59,999 nt of DNA from Candidatus Cloacimonetes bacterium 4572_55 (GTDB taxonomy: Bacteria; 4572-55). The notes under the pieces are model-generated. The model was not told the origin of the DNA. It did no database searches and was given only the letters and a program-made list of their open reading frames with translations. A program made the translations under genes and the position numbers. The stretch's first letter is position 1; each line of letters begins with the position of its first letter. The stretch covers positions 1 through 59,999 of the forward strand of contig NBMB01000035.1 of NCBI GenBank assembly GCA_002084765.1, read 5' to 3'. Shown piece after piece: positions 26,281 through 35,696 of this stretch.

Positions 26281-26501
26281 TTCCGACAAAAACACCCCGT
26301 TTCACCCCATCAAGACGCTCCCAATGACAACAAGCAATAGAAAGACGACCTCATATTAAAAGATTTGTATGATTTTGTCAAAGAAATTTATGCGAGAAGG
26401 CGTATATTTTGATCAAGCCTTTTGAGAACAGGAGCTTTAATCGCAGGATATTTTCCGATTTTTTTGCTCATTAGGGCGGAATGACCGAGATTATACAAGA
26501 G

Positions 26502-27755
26502 TTACAAATCCAGCCGGATCGCCTGTACAGCGTCTAATTTTGCCGCTTGATACGCGGGATAAATTGTCGCCGCAAAGGTAATCAGTATTGCGATCAGGGC
26601 AATAAGTGCCACGTCGCTGTACAAGATTTGCACTGGCAGCGAGTCGATCAGCATCAGGTCTGTGGGGAGTTGGAGCCGTATGAGAGAGAGCAGTTTTGCT
26701 CCACCAAGTCCAAGGATCACGCCGGTTAGACTGCCGATCAAACCGATGATCAGTCCTTCCAGGATGAAAATAAGTAGAATACCGGAGGATGTCGCGCCCA
26801 TGGATTTCAGGATGCCGATCGCGTTTGTCTTCTCCATCACGATCATGATCATTGTGCTAACGATGTTGAAAGCCGCGACAAGGATAATCAGAAGTAGGAT
26901 AACGAACATGGCGAATTTTTCTAAGCTCAACGCGGAAAAAAGCGTTGCGTTTAGGTCTTTCCACGTTTGCACCCGAAATCCGTATCCGAGGCTCTGGCGT
27001 AATTGGTCAGCGACCTGTTCTCCTTGATAAGGATCGTTGATCTTGACCTCGATGCCGCTGATTTTCCCCTGCATTTTGAATAATTGTTGAGCCGCTGCGA
27101 TATGGATAAACGCCACGCTGTTGTTATACTCGTAAATGCCAATATCAAACATTCCGCCGACGACAAATTTTTTCATACGAGGCAACGCGCCGGCAATCGT
27201 GATCCGGATTTCGGTCGGGATGGAGACAAAGAGTGTATCCCAGAGGTCTACATTGAGTTTGATAGCGAGCTGTTCGCCGATAAGAATGTAGTTTGTGCGA
27301 GTACCGTCCGTTGCGTGCGTCAGCTCTGGGTATCCGACTGTGATATAGGAATCCAACTCATTAATCCATAAGTTCTTATCGGATTCGATCCCATTGATGA
27401 GCGCGCCTTCGATATTATTTCCAAAAGAGATCGTTGCTTTGGATTGCACCATAGGCTGAGCCGCAACAATGCCGGAAAATTGATTGGATTCTGAATAACT
27501 GCGAATGCGCTCAATGAGACGGGGATCAAAATCAAGACCGATCCCGTCGGGATGGTCGATCATGAGATGAGGATGTATCCCCATCACTTTTTGCTCGATG
27601 TCTGCCCGAAAGCCGTTCATCACAGCGAGGATGATGATCAGCGTTGCCACGCCGAGACAAACGCCGCCTATAGAGATCAGGGAAATGATCGTTGTATATA
27701 TAGAGCGACGCTTGGCTTTGAAATATCGAAGGGCGATAAATAATTCGTAACGCAT
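26502..27755 (-). CDS. FtsX-like permease, LolC/LolE lipoprotein-release family
   Basis: A 417-residue membrane protein of the LolC/E type, which with the LolD ATPase passes lipoproteins from the inner membrane to LolA. It starts with YELFIALRYFKAKRRSIYTTIISLISIGGVCLGVATLIIIL (family N-terminus and first helix), has a periplasmic MacB-like domain (about 60-265), and ends with three helices containing FNIVSTMIMIVMEKTNAIGILKSMGAT and a large FtsX signature. The ATG at 27755 is taken because homologues begin with this MRYE-like sequence; a longer ORF to 27806 has no support. LolD is not adjacent, which is unusual. Confidence 0.88.
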   Translation of the reverse strand: MRYELFIALRYFKAKRRSIYTTIISLISIGGVCLGVATLIIILAVMNGFRADIEQKVMGIHPHLMIDHPDGIGLDFDPRLIERIRSYSESNQFSGIVAAQPMVQSKATISFGNNIEGALINGIESDKNLWINELDSYITVGYPELTHATDGTRTNYILIGEQLAIKLNVDLWDTLFVSIPTEIRITIAGALPRMKKFVVGGMFDIGIYEYNNSVAFIHIAAAQQLFKMQGKISGIEVKINDPYQGEQVADQLRQSLGYGFRVQTWKDLNATLFSALSLEKFAMFVILLLIILVAAFNIVSTMIMIVMEKTNAIGILKSMGATSSGILLIFILEGLIIGLIGSLTGVILGLGGAKLLSLIRLQLPTDLMLIDSLPVQILYSDVALIALIAILITFAATIYPAYQAAKLDAVQAIRLDL

Positions 27756-27853
27756 TCGGATTGTCTTCTGGTATCGTATTCTCGAAAAATGGACGGGTTG
27801 GAACAAGAATTTTCATTTTCTCATTTTCTTAATTGGATGAATAGACAAAACCG

Positions 27854-28294
27854 TCAGGCGCGGTCTGCTTCCTCCAAATATTTCACCATATAAAGCAGGG
27901 TTTGCTTTCCCCTCTCCGTGATGTACATCACCTCGTCCATGATCCGGTTGATCAGAAGGATTCCTCGTCCTCCTCGATTCCACTGCTTGACTTTTGCGAT
28001 ACGCTCGAAGTAATCGGGGTCAAATTTCTTACCAGCCTGATCGGTAATCTTGAACTCGACCCGCTCTGGATCAATCGAGCATCTGATATTAATTAAACTC
28101 TTTTCGTCGCCAGTCACGCCGTGAGTGATCGCATTCACCACCGCCTCGTCTGCGACCAGCATCAACTTCATGGTCGTCCTCATCGATAGTCCGTGATCCT
28201 CAAGAAATTTCTGGACAAAATCTCGCGCATCCTTCGAGTATTCGAGCCGCGTCGGAATCGTCATTTTACGAATTTCGGATTGTGGAACCGTCAT
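27854..28294 (-). CDS. RsbW/SpoIIAB-like ATP-binding protein
   Basis: A 146-residue GHKL ATPase of the anti-sigma/serine kinase type. The N box is LVADEAVVNAITHG, G1 is FKITDQAGKKFDPD and G2 is NRGGRGILLINRIMDEV, all in good order, so ATP binding is expected. Such proteins bind sigma factors or STAS partners. No sigma factor gene is in the window. GGAAA precedes the ATG at 28294; the frame extends to 28354 without a good start. It is 56 bases after the metalloprotease gene and may share its promoter. Confidence 0.82.
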   Translation of the reverse strand: MTVPQSEIRKMTIPTRLEYSKDARDFVQKFLEDHGLSMRTTMKLMLVADEAVVNAITHGVTGDEKSLINIRCSIDPERVEFKITDQAGKKFDPDYFERIAKVKQWNRGGRGILLINRIMDEVMYITERGKQTLLYMVKYLEEADRA

Positions 28295-28350
28295 AGGATT
28301 ATTTCCTTTTGTATATGTGGATGTGTAGAGGCGTCGATCCTCACATGGGA

Positions 28351-30183
28351 TCAAGGCAACAGAACCATTTTCCCCTCAAACAATCGACCCTCAATCTCTA
28401 AGCGATAAAGATAGACGCCGTCGCCGAGCCGATTTCCCTCATCGTTTCGACCGTCCCAAAATAGCGGAATCGGCTTAATTGCCCGATCCACAAGCGTCCG
28501 CACCTTTTGACCGGCAATATTATAGACATCCAACGAAATCGGTTGGGTCGTCTCGGCGTGGTTGTCGATAAAGTCAATATAAAATTCGGTTCGCAATCGA
28601 AAGGGGTTGGGATAATTTAACACTCCCCGAACTTGGAAGTCTTGTCCAACTATTTGCTCTTCATCCGTCCCTTTTGTCGATGGAGCGACCTCGATGGAAT
28701 AGGAATACGTTAAGCCTGTCATTTGTGTCGGCGGGGAGACCAACGCGGGGATCATCACAATCTTGTCCAACAAGTTCGGGAGGTCAAAGATGATCGAGCC
28801 AGTTGCTTGCCCTTCCTCGAATGCGATCCGGCGAAAATCGCAATGCCCGGTATGCGTAAAGGATAGCAAACTCACACTCCATCGATTTAGATATTCGCCG
28901 CCGTCAAAATGTATCCGAAGTTCATCTAACGGAGAAATATAACGCAAGTTATGTAGCTCGATATAGTTACAACCAAGTCCTTGGGGTTTTCGATCCGGAT
29001 CGCCCGTTCTGGTATACCCTGATGGATAGCTAAAAACTCCCACTGTATTGACCTGACGAAAAAGAAATCCGTCCGAGTAATGCTCGTCGTCGTCACGGTT
29101 GCCAGTAAAGTAGTTCCAAGCGACAAATCTTCCGATCGCCTCCTCAAAACTCTCTCCTGCATATTCCTGGATAGCGTCGTCAAGAATATCGAAAAAGCTA
29201 ACCTGGCTCGGAGAGATTGCCACTTTTTGATAGATCTGACGGATGATTTCCGTATCTCCATTTCCGTAGTAAAGCGTCAAAAATTGCGGGAATAACATCG
29301 CGCCGTATTCCCGAGAACTGCCCCGTTTCCAGAGCGGATATTCATGGTGAGACAGGAATACGTTCACATACGGGACATAGCTGATTTCGGATGGAAATAT
29401 CTGACTCTCGATAAACGTCGCGCACGCTTCCATCCACCAGCGGTATAGATCGATGCTATAGCCATACTGGATTGCGTGGTGGAATTCGTGAGCCGCGGTG
29501 ACCCATAGATAATCTTCCCGGTCGTCCTCTTCTTTGTTTAAAAAGTCGTTCTCAATGACAATATAGCTGGTAAATCCAGCAAAATATTCTGGATGATCGC
29601 TGGTTTGCCACTCGCTTTGGGTCATCCCGGAAATTAAGAGTGGGGAGAGGTCAAGAAAATAGACATCGTATTTTTCATCATTGCCGTAATCAATAGGTTC
29701 CGCGCTTGCCGGCGCATAGTCTTGATCATGTGGCGGCGCGGAGAACTGGGCTACATCAACCTGTTTCCTCCATGCGTAATCAAAAGCCGCCGCGCCGCTC
29801 TCGACCCAATCCGGAACCCCGCTGAAGTCCTCATCTATCAAAGGAACCGCGTCAGTGGATTCTAATACATACCATAGCCGAAAGCGACCGCTCGGAGAAA
29901 CAAATGAATAGATATGATTCGTCAGATAAAGATGCTCGAAAAGACCGGGCGATTCCGATATGGGACGGAACGCAGCACCGAAAGCCTGATAAAGTGAATC
30001 TCCTTCTATAGAAAGCGGCTGCAAGCGGGACAGAGAACGATAATCCTGTTTCGAATGGACAGACTGCTCACTCGTTGCGCGCGCGGAAAAATGAGAGGAT
30101 GCGTCGCACGTCGCAGAACCGAAAAATGCGATTCTCCCCCCCCATAAAATCATCAAAATATAGCGTATCAAGCGGCTCAACAT
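28351..30183 (-). CDS. Secreted MXAN_6640-type metalloprotease with T9SS sorting domain
   Basis: A 610-residue exported protein. An N-terminal hydrophobic signal is followed by a catalytic region with VTAAHEFHHAIQYGYS, an HExxH zinc motif, and WWMEACATFIESQI where the downstream glutamate can be the third ligand; this order fits the MXAN_6640 family of putative metalloproteases. The C-terminal 90 residues (NYPNPFRLRTEF, YNIAGQKVRTLVD, GVYLYRLEIEG) are a type A sorting domain recognised by type IX secretion. It should therefore leave the cell through SprA. A strong promoter lies 55 bases upstream. The substrate is unknown. Confidence 0.87.
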   Translation of the reverse strand: MLSRLIRYILMILWGGRIAFFGSATCDASSHFSARATSEQSVHSKQDYRSLSRLQPLSIEGDSLYQAFGAAFRPISESPGLFEHLYLTNHIYSFVSPSGRFRLWYVLESTDAVPLIDEDFSGVPDWVESGAAAFDYAWRKQVDVAQFSAPPHDQDYAPASAEPIDYGNDEKYDVYFLDLSPLLISGMTQSEWQTSDHPEYFAGFTSYIVIENDFLNKEEDDREDYLWVTAAHEFHHAIQYGYSIDLYRWWMEACATFIESQIFPSEISYVPYVNVFLSHHEYPLWKRGSSREYGAMLFPQFLTLYYGNGDTEIIRQIYQKVAISPSQVSFFDILDDAIQEYAGESFEEAIGRFVAWNYFTGNRDDDEHYSDGFLFRQVNTVGVFSYPSGYTRTGDPDRKPQGLGCNYIELHNLRYISPLDELRIHFDGGEYLNRWSVSLLSFTHTGHCDFRRIAFEEGQATGSIIFDLPNLLDKIVMIPALVSPPTQMTGLTYSYSIEVAPSTKGTDEEQIVGQDFQVRGVLNYPNPFRLRTEFYIDFIDNHAETTQPISLDVYNIAGQKVRTLVDRAIKPIPLFWDGRNDEGNRLGDGVYLYRLEIEGRLFEGKMVLLP

Positions 30184-30238
30184 AGTCGGTCCCGAGGCAA
30201 AAGATAGATCGTTCTAATAGATAAATTTCCTCTGAGAT

Positions 30239-30267
30239 AGTATAGCCAGAATTGTAAAATTTGTCAA
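30239..30267 (-). promoter_or_regulatory. Strong sigma-70 promoter of the metalloprotease gene
   Basis: On the minus strand TTGACA (30267-30262) is perfect, TATACT (30244-30239) matches five of six, and the spacer is 17 bases. The transcript would begin near 30231. Confidence 0.78.
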
Positions 30268-30298
30268 GAATATTCATTCTTTTGATATTCTCTCTTTG

Positions 30299-30440
30299 GC
30301 CTGGATTATTCGTCATCACGGAAATCGGTCCGCAGATTACGCAGATTATCGGTCCGCAGATTACGCAGATTATCGGTCCGCAGATTACGCAGATTAAGAA
30401 TTGATAATTAAAGAGTTATATTTTTTTTGCCAAATTTTCT
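30299..30440 (+). repeat. Intergenic repeat copy 2 with triplicated 24-bp core
   Basis: Same element as copies 1 and 3 but with its core unit ATCGGTCCGCAGATTACGCAGATT present three times in perfect tandem (30324-30347, 30348-30371, 30372-30395). It ends in the shared AAGAATTGATAATTAAAGAG and TTTTTTGCCAAATTTTC. It sits in the 404-base divergent gap between the metalloprotease and moeA; the rest of the gap has a CACAGAG-like short repeat near 30485-30507 and no gene. Confidence 0.92.
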
Positions 30441-30587
30441 TCAGGAAAACGGAGCTTTTGCGCGCATTTCACTATATTCGCAACAGAGTCACAGAGAGCG
30501 CAGAGTCAGCCCAAATAAGGGTTCTGGTTATATTATCTATCTCTTATTTATTTATCTTTAACCGAAAACTGGCAGGAAGGTGCGCCT

Positions 30588-31808
30588 ATGATTTCTGTTA
30601 AGCATACCGATCAAATTATCTCCAAGAATTTAATCGAATTTTCTACAACTCACATACCGTTGGAGCAATCGGGAGGTTATGTCCTGAAGGAGGAAATTAT
30701 CGCCGACCGTGACCATCCTCCTTTTGATCAAGTGGCTACAGACGGCATCGCTATTGCTTTTTCTGCGTATGAATCCGGCCAACGCCAATTTCCGATCTTC
30801 GCAAAACAGATGGCTGGGGAGACTCCGCTTGGTCTTTCGAACCCGTCCGGCAGCGTCGAGGTAATGACCGGATGCGTCTTGCCGACCGGATGCGACGCTG
30901 TGATCCCGTATGAACAAATCAAACGTATTTCATCCGAGAATGGGGAGGAGGCTCTCATATCAGAAGATCTGAAGGTGAGGGCTATGCAGTATATTCATCA
31001 GCAAGCCGCGCACTGTTCCAAAGGATCGATCGCGCTGGTGAAAGGGACTGTTTTGAACTCGCCTCAAATCGGGATTGCCGCGACTTTCGGGCAACATACC
31101 GTAAAGGTGATCCGAAAGCCGAATGTCGCGATCATCACCACTGGGGATGAGTTGAGCGACATACGCGATGCAATCCTTCCCTATCAGATCCGACGATCCA
31201 ACAGCTACACGATCCAGTCTGTTTTGGATCGGGAAGGGATCGCCGGCTCTATTTTTTATTTTCGGGATGACAAAAGCGATCTAAAAAGCCAGCTGAAAGA
31301 GATCGTCAAAACTTTTGATCTCCTGATCCTGATCCGAGGCTCCTCGAAAGGCAAATCCGATTATGTCCCCGAGCAAATCGGAGTCGATCGTTTGGCTCAC
31401 CAGGTCAAACAGGATCCGGGTAAATCTTTTTGGTTCGGGAAGGTGCCCGCGGGGAAAGATGGCGATTTACAGCGACCTGTATTCGCTCTGCCAGGGAACC
31501 CAGTCGATATGCTGATCTGTTTTCATCGCTATGTCCTTCCCTATCTTAAGCAAGCGATGGGAGTTCCTCTGCCCAACCCCATCATCGTCACCCTGCTCAA
31601 TCAATTCATAAATCGAGATAAAAAGACGTACTTTTTGCCAGTAAAGGCGCGTGTCGCAGCGAACGGAGCCTGGCTCGCGTCTCCTTTAGCCATAAACAGT
31701 CCGTACGACTTGATCTCCCTGGCGGAGAGCGACGGCTTTATCGAACTTCCGTCGGAGATGAAATTTTTCCCAGCCGGTTATAAGACCGCAATCTATCAAT
31801 GGGTCTAA
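30588..31808 (+). CDS. moeA: Molybdopterin molybdenumtransferase MoeA, Bacteroidetes-like
   Basis: A 406-residue MoeA-family protein that inserts molybdate into adenylated molybdopterin. Visible landmarks are DGIAI (usual MDGYA), MTGCVLPTGCDAVIPYEQ, IITTGDELSD, RDDKSDL, RGSSKGKSDYVPEQI (usual GGVSxGxxDY) and LPGNPVDM. The acidic residues expected at the active site remain, but the first glycine of GGVS is arginine and the domain near PGKSFWFGKVPAG resembles Bacteroidetes homologues. No other molybdenum cofactor gene is in the window. It starts a probable operon with the amidase lipoprotein (16-base gap). GGAAGG precedes the ATG. Confidence 0.85.
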   Translation: MISVKHTDQIISKNLIEFSTTHIPLEQSGGYVLKEEIIADRDHPPFDQVATDGIAIAFSAYESGQRQFPIFAKQMAGETPLGLSNPSGSVEVMTGCVLPTGCDAVIPYEQIKRISSENGEEALISEDLKVRAMQYIHQQAAHCSKGSIALVKGTVLNSPQIGIAATFGQHTVKVIRKPNVAIITTGDELSDIRDAILPYQIRRSNSYTIQSVLDREGIAGSIFYFRDDKSDLKSQLKEIVKTFDLLILIRGSSKGKSDYVPEQIGVDRLAHQVKQDPGKSFWFGKVPAGKDGDLQRPVFALPGNPVDMLICFHRYVLPYLKQAMGVPLPNPIIVTLLNQFINRDKKTYFLPVKARVAANGAWLASPLAINSPYDLISLAESDGFIELPSEMKFFPAGYKTAIYQWV

Positions 31809-31824
31809 CAGAGAGTTTAAGCGG

Positions 31825-34158
31825 ATGAACCGACTGTTTTTTCTATCGAAATCGCGCGCCATAATTCTTCTCATTCTTCTCAGTCTGATAGCCGGTTGCG
31901 CTCGCTCGCCTCGACGGGTAGACCAGGATATGAGCGGTATATTTGTATCGCCCCAGGAATCTGTCTCAAATTTTGATCTTTCAGCAGTCCGAGGCAAGCG
32001 GATCGTGATCGATCCGGGACATGGAGGCAAATTCCCCGGCATGGTTGCGCCCCAGGGATCAAGGGAGGCGGATATAAATCTAAAAGTCGCCTTGTTCTTA
32101 CAGAATATGTTGCAAGAAGCTGGCGCGGAAGCAGTATTAACTCGCTCCGAAGATCGAGATTTTTTGGGACAAAATCGGACTAAATTATCCCACGACCTGC
32201 AGGCTCGTATCGACATTGCCGAGCAGGCGCAAGCGGACATATTCGTCTCTCTTCATCACAATGCGAGTGCTGAGTATGATCGAACTACACGACGGATCGA
32301 GACCTATTATAAAATGGGGGATCACGGTCCATCGCTGGATTTTGCTCGCTTTGTGCATCGCCATTTGGTCAGGAATTTGGGCATACCGGAGCATCGCGTG
32401 GAGCCGGGGAATTATTATGTCCTCCGCAACAATCCTTTTCCCGCGATTCTGGGAGAAGCGACCTACCTTTCTAATCCTCTGATCGAAGAAAAGCTGAAAC
32501 TGCCGGAAAATCAGCGGTTGGAGGCTTACGCCTATTTTTTGGGAATAGTCGATTACTTTATGGCGGGTCTGCCTCATATCGAGATAGCGTCGCCTGCGGA
32601 AAACGGTCGTCTCGAAGTTGCGCGCCCCCTAATTGTCGCGCAACTTCGAGACGACCGGATCGGGATCGACCCGGATTTTATCTCTCTGGCTGTGGACGGG
32701 CTGCCCCTGCCCTATCGATTCGATCCGACAAACGGAAATTTGATCGCCGAACCCCTGACCCCCTTGCTCAATTGCGAGCATAAACTCTGCATCAGCGCGC
32801 GGAATTTGAACGGAAACGCGGCTGTTGAACGCTCTATTTTTTTCCACATTGATTTGCCAGCCGCAAGGATCAAACTGACTCCAGTTCCTCCCCGTCTTCA
32901 ATCCGGTCTGCAAAGCTTATGCGTGGATGTTGCTGACAGGAATGGAAATCCGATCGCAGACGGATCTCTTGTCTATCTCCATCACCCAAACGGCGATACC
33001 TTGAGCGCGGCAGTGTCCAACGGAGAGGCTCTTTTCTATTTTCATAATGGAGAAGCCGCTGACGATCCGTTGCATATCGTTGCGCGTTGCGGAACAGTCG
33101 TTCATTCGATAGACCTGACCTCAATCCCATTTGACGCTCTTGATTCCGATAAGCGATATCGCCATTTGTGGGTAACGCCTGTCCAATCCGAGCCGGCGTG
33201 GGTGACAGTGGGCGCAAATTTTTATCAATGCGATCCCAATGGTCATGTATGGTTTTGTTCCGCGGCAAATTCTGATATTCGGGTATGCAACCCCGGCTAT
33301 TTCCCATTCCATATTGAACCGGCTGGGGGAAACTTGGGTTTCGAGCTGAACGCGGAGCTTGAGCCAGTCGCCGGGGGATGTCTGCACGGCATCCGAATTA
33401 TGTTGGATCCAGAATACGGCGGGAAAGAATCCGGGGCTGTCGGTCCAACTGGCGCGAGAGCCGCTGATGTGAATCTGAAGACCGCCGAGTTCTTGGGAAA
33501 AGCACTGGAATCTGCAGGAGCCGTAGTTTTTTTCACCCGGATGGAAGATAGAGAAGTATCGCTCGCTCAACGGGTAAAGTTGTCCGCTGAATCGGGCGCG
33601 GATCGGCATATTATCATCGGTCACGGCGAGTCGGGCAGTATCTATGTGGGACATTGGCCCAATAGTTCCAAAGGCGCGCCTTTGGCTCAATCGGTTGCAA
33701 AAGCGATGTCTCACGGCAGGCATAATAAAGCTCTCGTCCGGGAAGATACCCGGTATTTGTTGCGGCAGACTGCGTGCGCGGCTGTCTATGTGAATATGGA
33801 GAATTTAGCCAGTCCCGATAAAGAGATAGAGTTGATCAGCCCTGCGTATCAGAGAGCCGCGGCGTATCGTTTGTTCCTTGCGCTGCTCGACCATTACGGG
33901 TGGAATGAGACCGGAAGCATAAGCGGCGAGGTTCTTGACCATAATCGGCAGCCGGTCGCACGAGCTTTGGTGACATTAGATGAACTATTCACCCTCCAGT
34001 CTGATGCGTCCGGCAGATTTCGATTCGAACGGCTGGGATCAGGCAGGCATAAATTGGAGATCGATTATCGCCAATATCGTGCGAAAAAGGACGTCGAGAT
34101 AGGACCCGGCGTCTCAGACCAAATAACGATCGAACTTCCGCCCGGAGTCGTGAGATAA
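31825..34158 (+). CDS. Lipoprotein N-acetylmuramoyl-L-alanine amidase with a second, degenerate amidase domain
   Basis: A 777-residue predicted lipoprotein (lipobox LIAGC, cysteine 25). Domain 1 (about 56-250) is an Amidase_3 zinc enzyme with DPGHGG (His66), SREAD (Glu81), SLHHNA and GEATYLSN, all intact; it should cleave the peptide stem from peptidoglycan. After a middle beta-rich region, domain 2 (about 520-690) repeats the fold but has DPEYGG (Glu530 instead of His), ARAAD (Ala546 instead of Glu) and VNMENLAS in place of the catalytic Glu segment, keeping only the third His. A C-terminal carboxypeptidase-regulatory-like beta domain (about 700-777) ends the protein. It lies between moeA and a membrane histidine kinase in one operon. 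Confidence 0.88.
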   Translation: MNRLFFLSKSRAIILLILLSLIAGCARSPRRVDQDMSGIFVSPQESVSNFDLSAVRGKRIVIDPGHGGKFPGMVAPQGSREADINLKVALFLQNMLQEAGAEAVLTRSEDRDFLGQNRTKLSHDLQARIDIAEQAQADIFVSLHHNASAEYDRTTRRIETYYKMGDHGPSLDFARFVHRHLVRNLGIPEHRVEPGNYYVLRNNPFPAILGEATYLSNPLIEEKLKLPENQRLEAYAYFLGIVDYFMAGLPHIEIASPAENGRLEVARPLIVAQLRDDRIGIDPDFISLAVDGLPLPYRFDPTNGNLIAEPLTPLLNCEHKLCISARNLNGNAAVERSIFFHIDLPAARIKLTPVPPRLQSGLQSLCVDVADRNGNPIADGSLVYLHHPNGDTLSAAVSNGEALFYFHNGEAADDPLHIVARCGTVVHSIDLTSIPFDALDSDKRYRHLWVTPVQSEPAWVTVGANFYQCDPNGHVWFCSAANSDIRVCNPGYFPFHIEPAGGNLGFELNAELEPVAGGCLHGIRIMLDPEYGGKESGAVGPTGARAADVNLKTAEFLGKALESAGAVVFFTRMEDREVSLAQRVKLSAESGADRHIIIGHGESGSIYVGHWPNSSKGAPLAQSVAKAMSHGRHNKALVREDTRYLLRQTACAAVYVNMENLASPDKEIELISPAYQRAAAYRLFLALLDHYGWNETGSISGEVLDHNRQPVARALVTLDELFTLQSDASGRFRFERLGSGRHKLEIDYRQYRAKKDVEIGPGVSDQITIELPPGVVR

Positions 34159-34178
34159 GGCCTCAGGTTTTTGCCTAC

Positions 34179-35555
34179 ATGAAGATGAAAACCGAGTTTT
34201 TGCGACGTTACTCAATTGCAACCGACATGATTCATTTCCCACAAATTCCCCTCTTATTCAAGCAGACCGACCGACCCCTACGAGTCGAGAGCAGCCGCCT
34301 CCTATGGATATATTTTCTCGGCGGCATGCTCCTTATCGGATTTTTTTCCGCTCTGTACACCCATGAATTTGTTCGCAAAATTGAGAAGCAAAACAGTCGG
34401 GTAGCCAGGACTCTCGCACATTTTTTTGCAGATGTCCCAGCAAACGCCTCTCCAAGCACATCCCGGCTGATCCGAGACCTGACTAAAAATCTCAGCTTTC
34501 CAGCGATCGGTATGGACCTGATGGAGGAACCTCGATTTTGGGTCAAAGTGGACGGGAAAGGAAATGTGTCGGTTCTGAATCGAGAGGGAGATCAATGGTT
34601 TTCTTCTGAGGGAGATGCGTATCCCTATTCTGCAAATGATACGGAAATAGCAAGGGAAAAAGCCGCGCAGATGAGAAAATTGAATGAGCCAATCCCAATC
34701 AGTTTCCGGGATTCTGACGGAAACGAGCGGCTGCAAGGCTATCTATATTATGGAGATACCTACTTTATTGCTCGCTTACGACGTCTGCCATTTATCGTGA
34801 CTGGACTGAGTGCTTTTTTCGCTCTGTCTGGTCTATTTCTCTTCCAGCAATTGTGGCACAGCGAACAGCAAGCGGTTTGGGTCGGCATGGCAAAAGAGAC
34901 AGCGCATCAATTAGGAACGCCTCTATCCTCATTATGGGGATGGCTGGAGCTGATACGATTGGAGGCTGCCGGGCATCCGGAGCAGCTTGAGATTATGAAA
35001 AATATCCAATCCGATCTGGAACGACTGAACAAAGTCAGCTCTCGTTTCAGCCGCATCGGAGCGAGACCGGGTCTCAAACCCTGCCGTCTTCATCCGATTA
35101 TTGAGGAGGTCGTCTCATACTTCCGTCGCAGGCTACCTCGATACGGGCAGGAAATCCGGCTGCAGACAGACTTTTGCGAGCATGATCCCATAGTCTCGAT
35201 CGATGCGGATTTGATAAGCTGGGTTTTTGAAAATCTGATCAAAAATAGTGTAGACGCTTTCGACGGGAAGGGCGGGGTTATCCGAATAAGCACAAATATT
35301 TCCGCGGCAACCGCGCAAGCGACTGTGACGGACAATGGAAAAGGTATGAATAAGAGAACTCGAGCGCGGGCGTTTCGACCGGGCTTCAGCAAAAAGAAGC
35401 GAGGATGGGGGTTGGGGCTCGCTCTGACGCGCCGAATCGTGGAGACATATCATCTCGGGGAAATCAAAATCGTCCACTCTGAGCCGGGACAGGGCGCGAC
35501 TATTCGCCTAAGTCTGCCTCTGACAATGGGAAATTCGCGGGATGTCCTCCATTGA
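34179..35555 (+). CDS. Membrane sensor histidine kinase
   Basis: A 458-residue histidine kinase with two transmembrane helices (about 45-63 and 205-225) framing a periplasmic sensor loop of 140 residues. The phospho-acceptor is in AKETAHQLGTPLSSLWGW, an H-box form common in Bacteroidetes; the HATPase domain has NLIKNSVDAF, DNGKGM and GWGLGLALTRRIVE. No response regulator is adjacent. It is 20 bases after the amidase gene, so a cell-wall signal is possible. The start at 34179 is uncertain; ATG at 34185 is nearly equivalent. Confidence 0.88.
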   Translation: MKMKTEFLRRYSIATDMIHFPQIPLLFKQTDRPLRVESSRLLWIYFLGGMLLIGFFSALYTHEFVRKIEKQNSRVARTLAHFFADVPANASPSTSRLIRDLTKNLSFPAIGMDLMEEPRFWVKVDGKGNVSVLNREGDQWFSSEGDAYPYSANDTEIAREKAAQMRKLNEPIPISFRDSDGNERLQGYLYYGDTYFIARLRRLPFIVTGLSAFFALSGLFLFQQLWHSEQQAVWVGMAKETAHQLGTPLSSLWGWLELIRLEAAGHPEQLEIMKNIQSDLERLNKVSSRFSRIGARPGLKPCRLHPIIEEVVSYFRRRLPRYGQEIRLQTDFCEHDPIVSIDADLISWVFENLIKNSVDAFDGKGGVIRISTNISAATAQATVTDNGKGMNKRTRARAFRPGFSKKKRGWGLGLALTRRIVETYHLGEIKIVHSEPGQGATIRLSLPLTMGNSRDVLH

Positions 35556-35632
35556 TCAAATTAATTTCATCCAATCGAAAATTCTGCTTTTTAAATAACC
35601 CGACAGGCATTAAATTGGAGGAATCGCTTCAT

Positions 35633-35660
35633 TTGGATTTTTACTCTGATTTCATAGAAT
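35633..35660 (+). promoter_or_regulatory. Possible glnA promoter
   Basis: TTGGAT (35633-35638) and TAGAAT (35655-35660) are spaced by 16 bases and leave a leader of about 30 bases before the glnA ATG. The match is moderate. Confidence 0.35.
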
Positions 35661-35696
35661 GAATATCGCTGAAATTCAACCTGTTAGGAGGCAATT

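Noticed and set aside
30068-30319. 83-codon minus-strand frame at the metalloprotease start
   Set aside because: It overlaps the metalloprotease signal region in another frame and covers its promoter.
30324-30395. Three 24-bp tandem units resembling a short CRISPR array
   Set aside because: The units adjoin with no spacers and the same core is dispersed in other intergenic regions.
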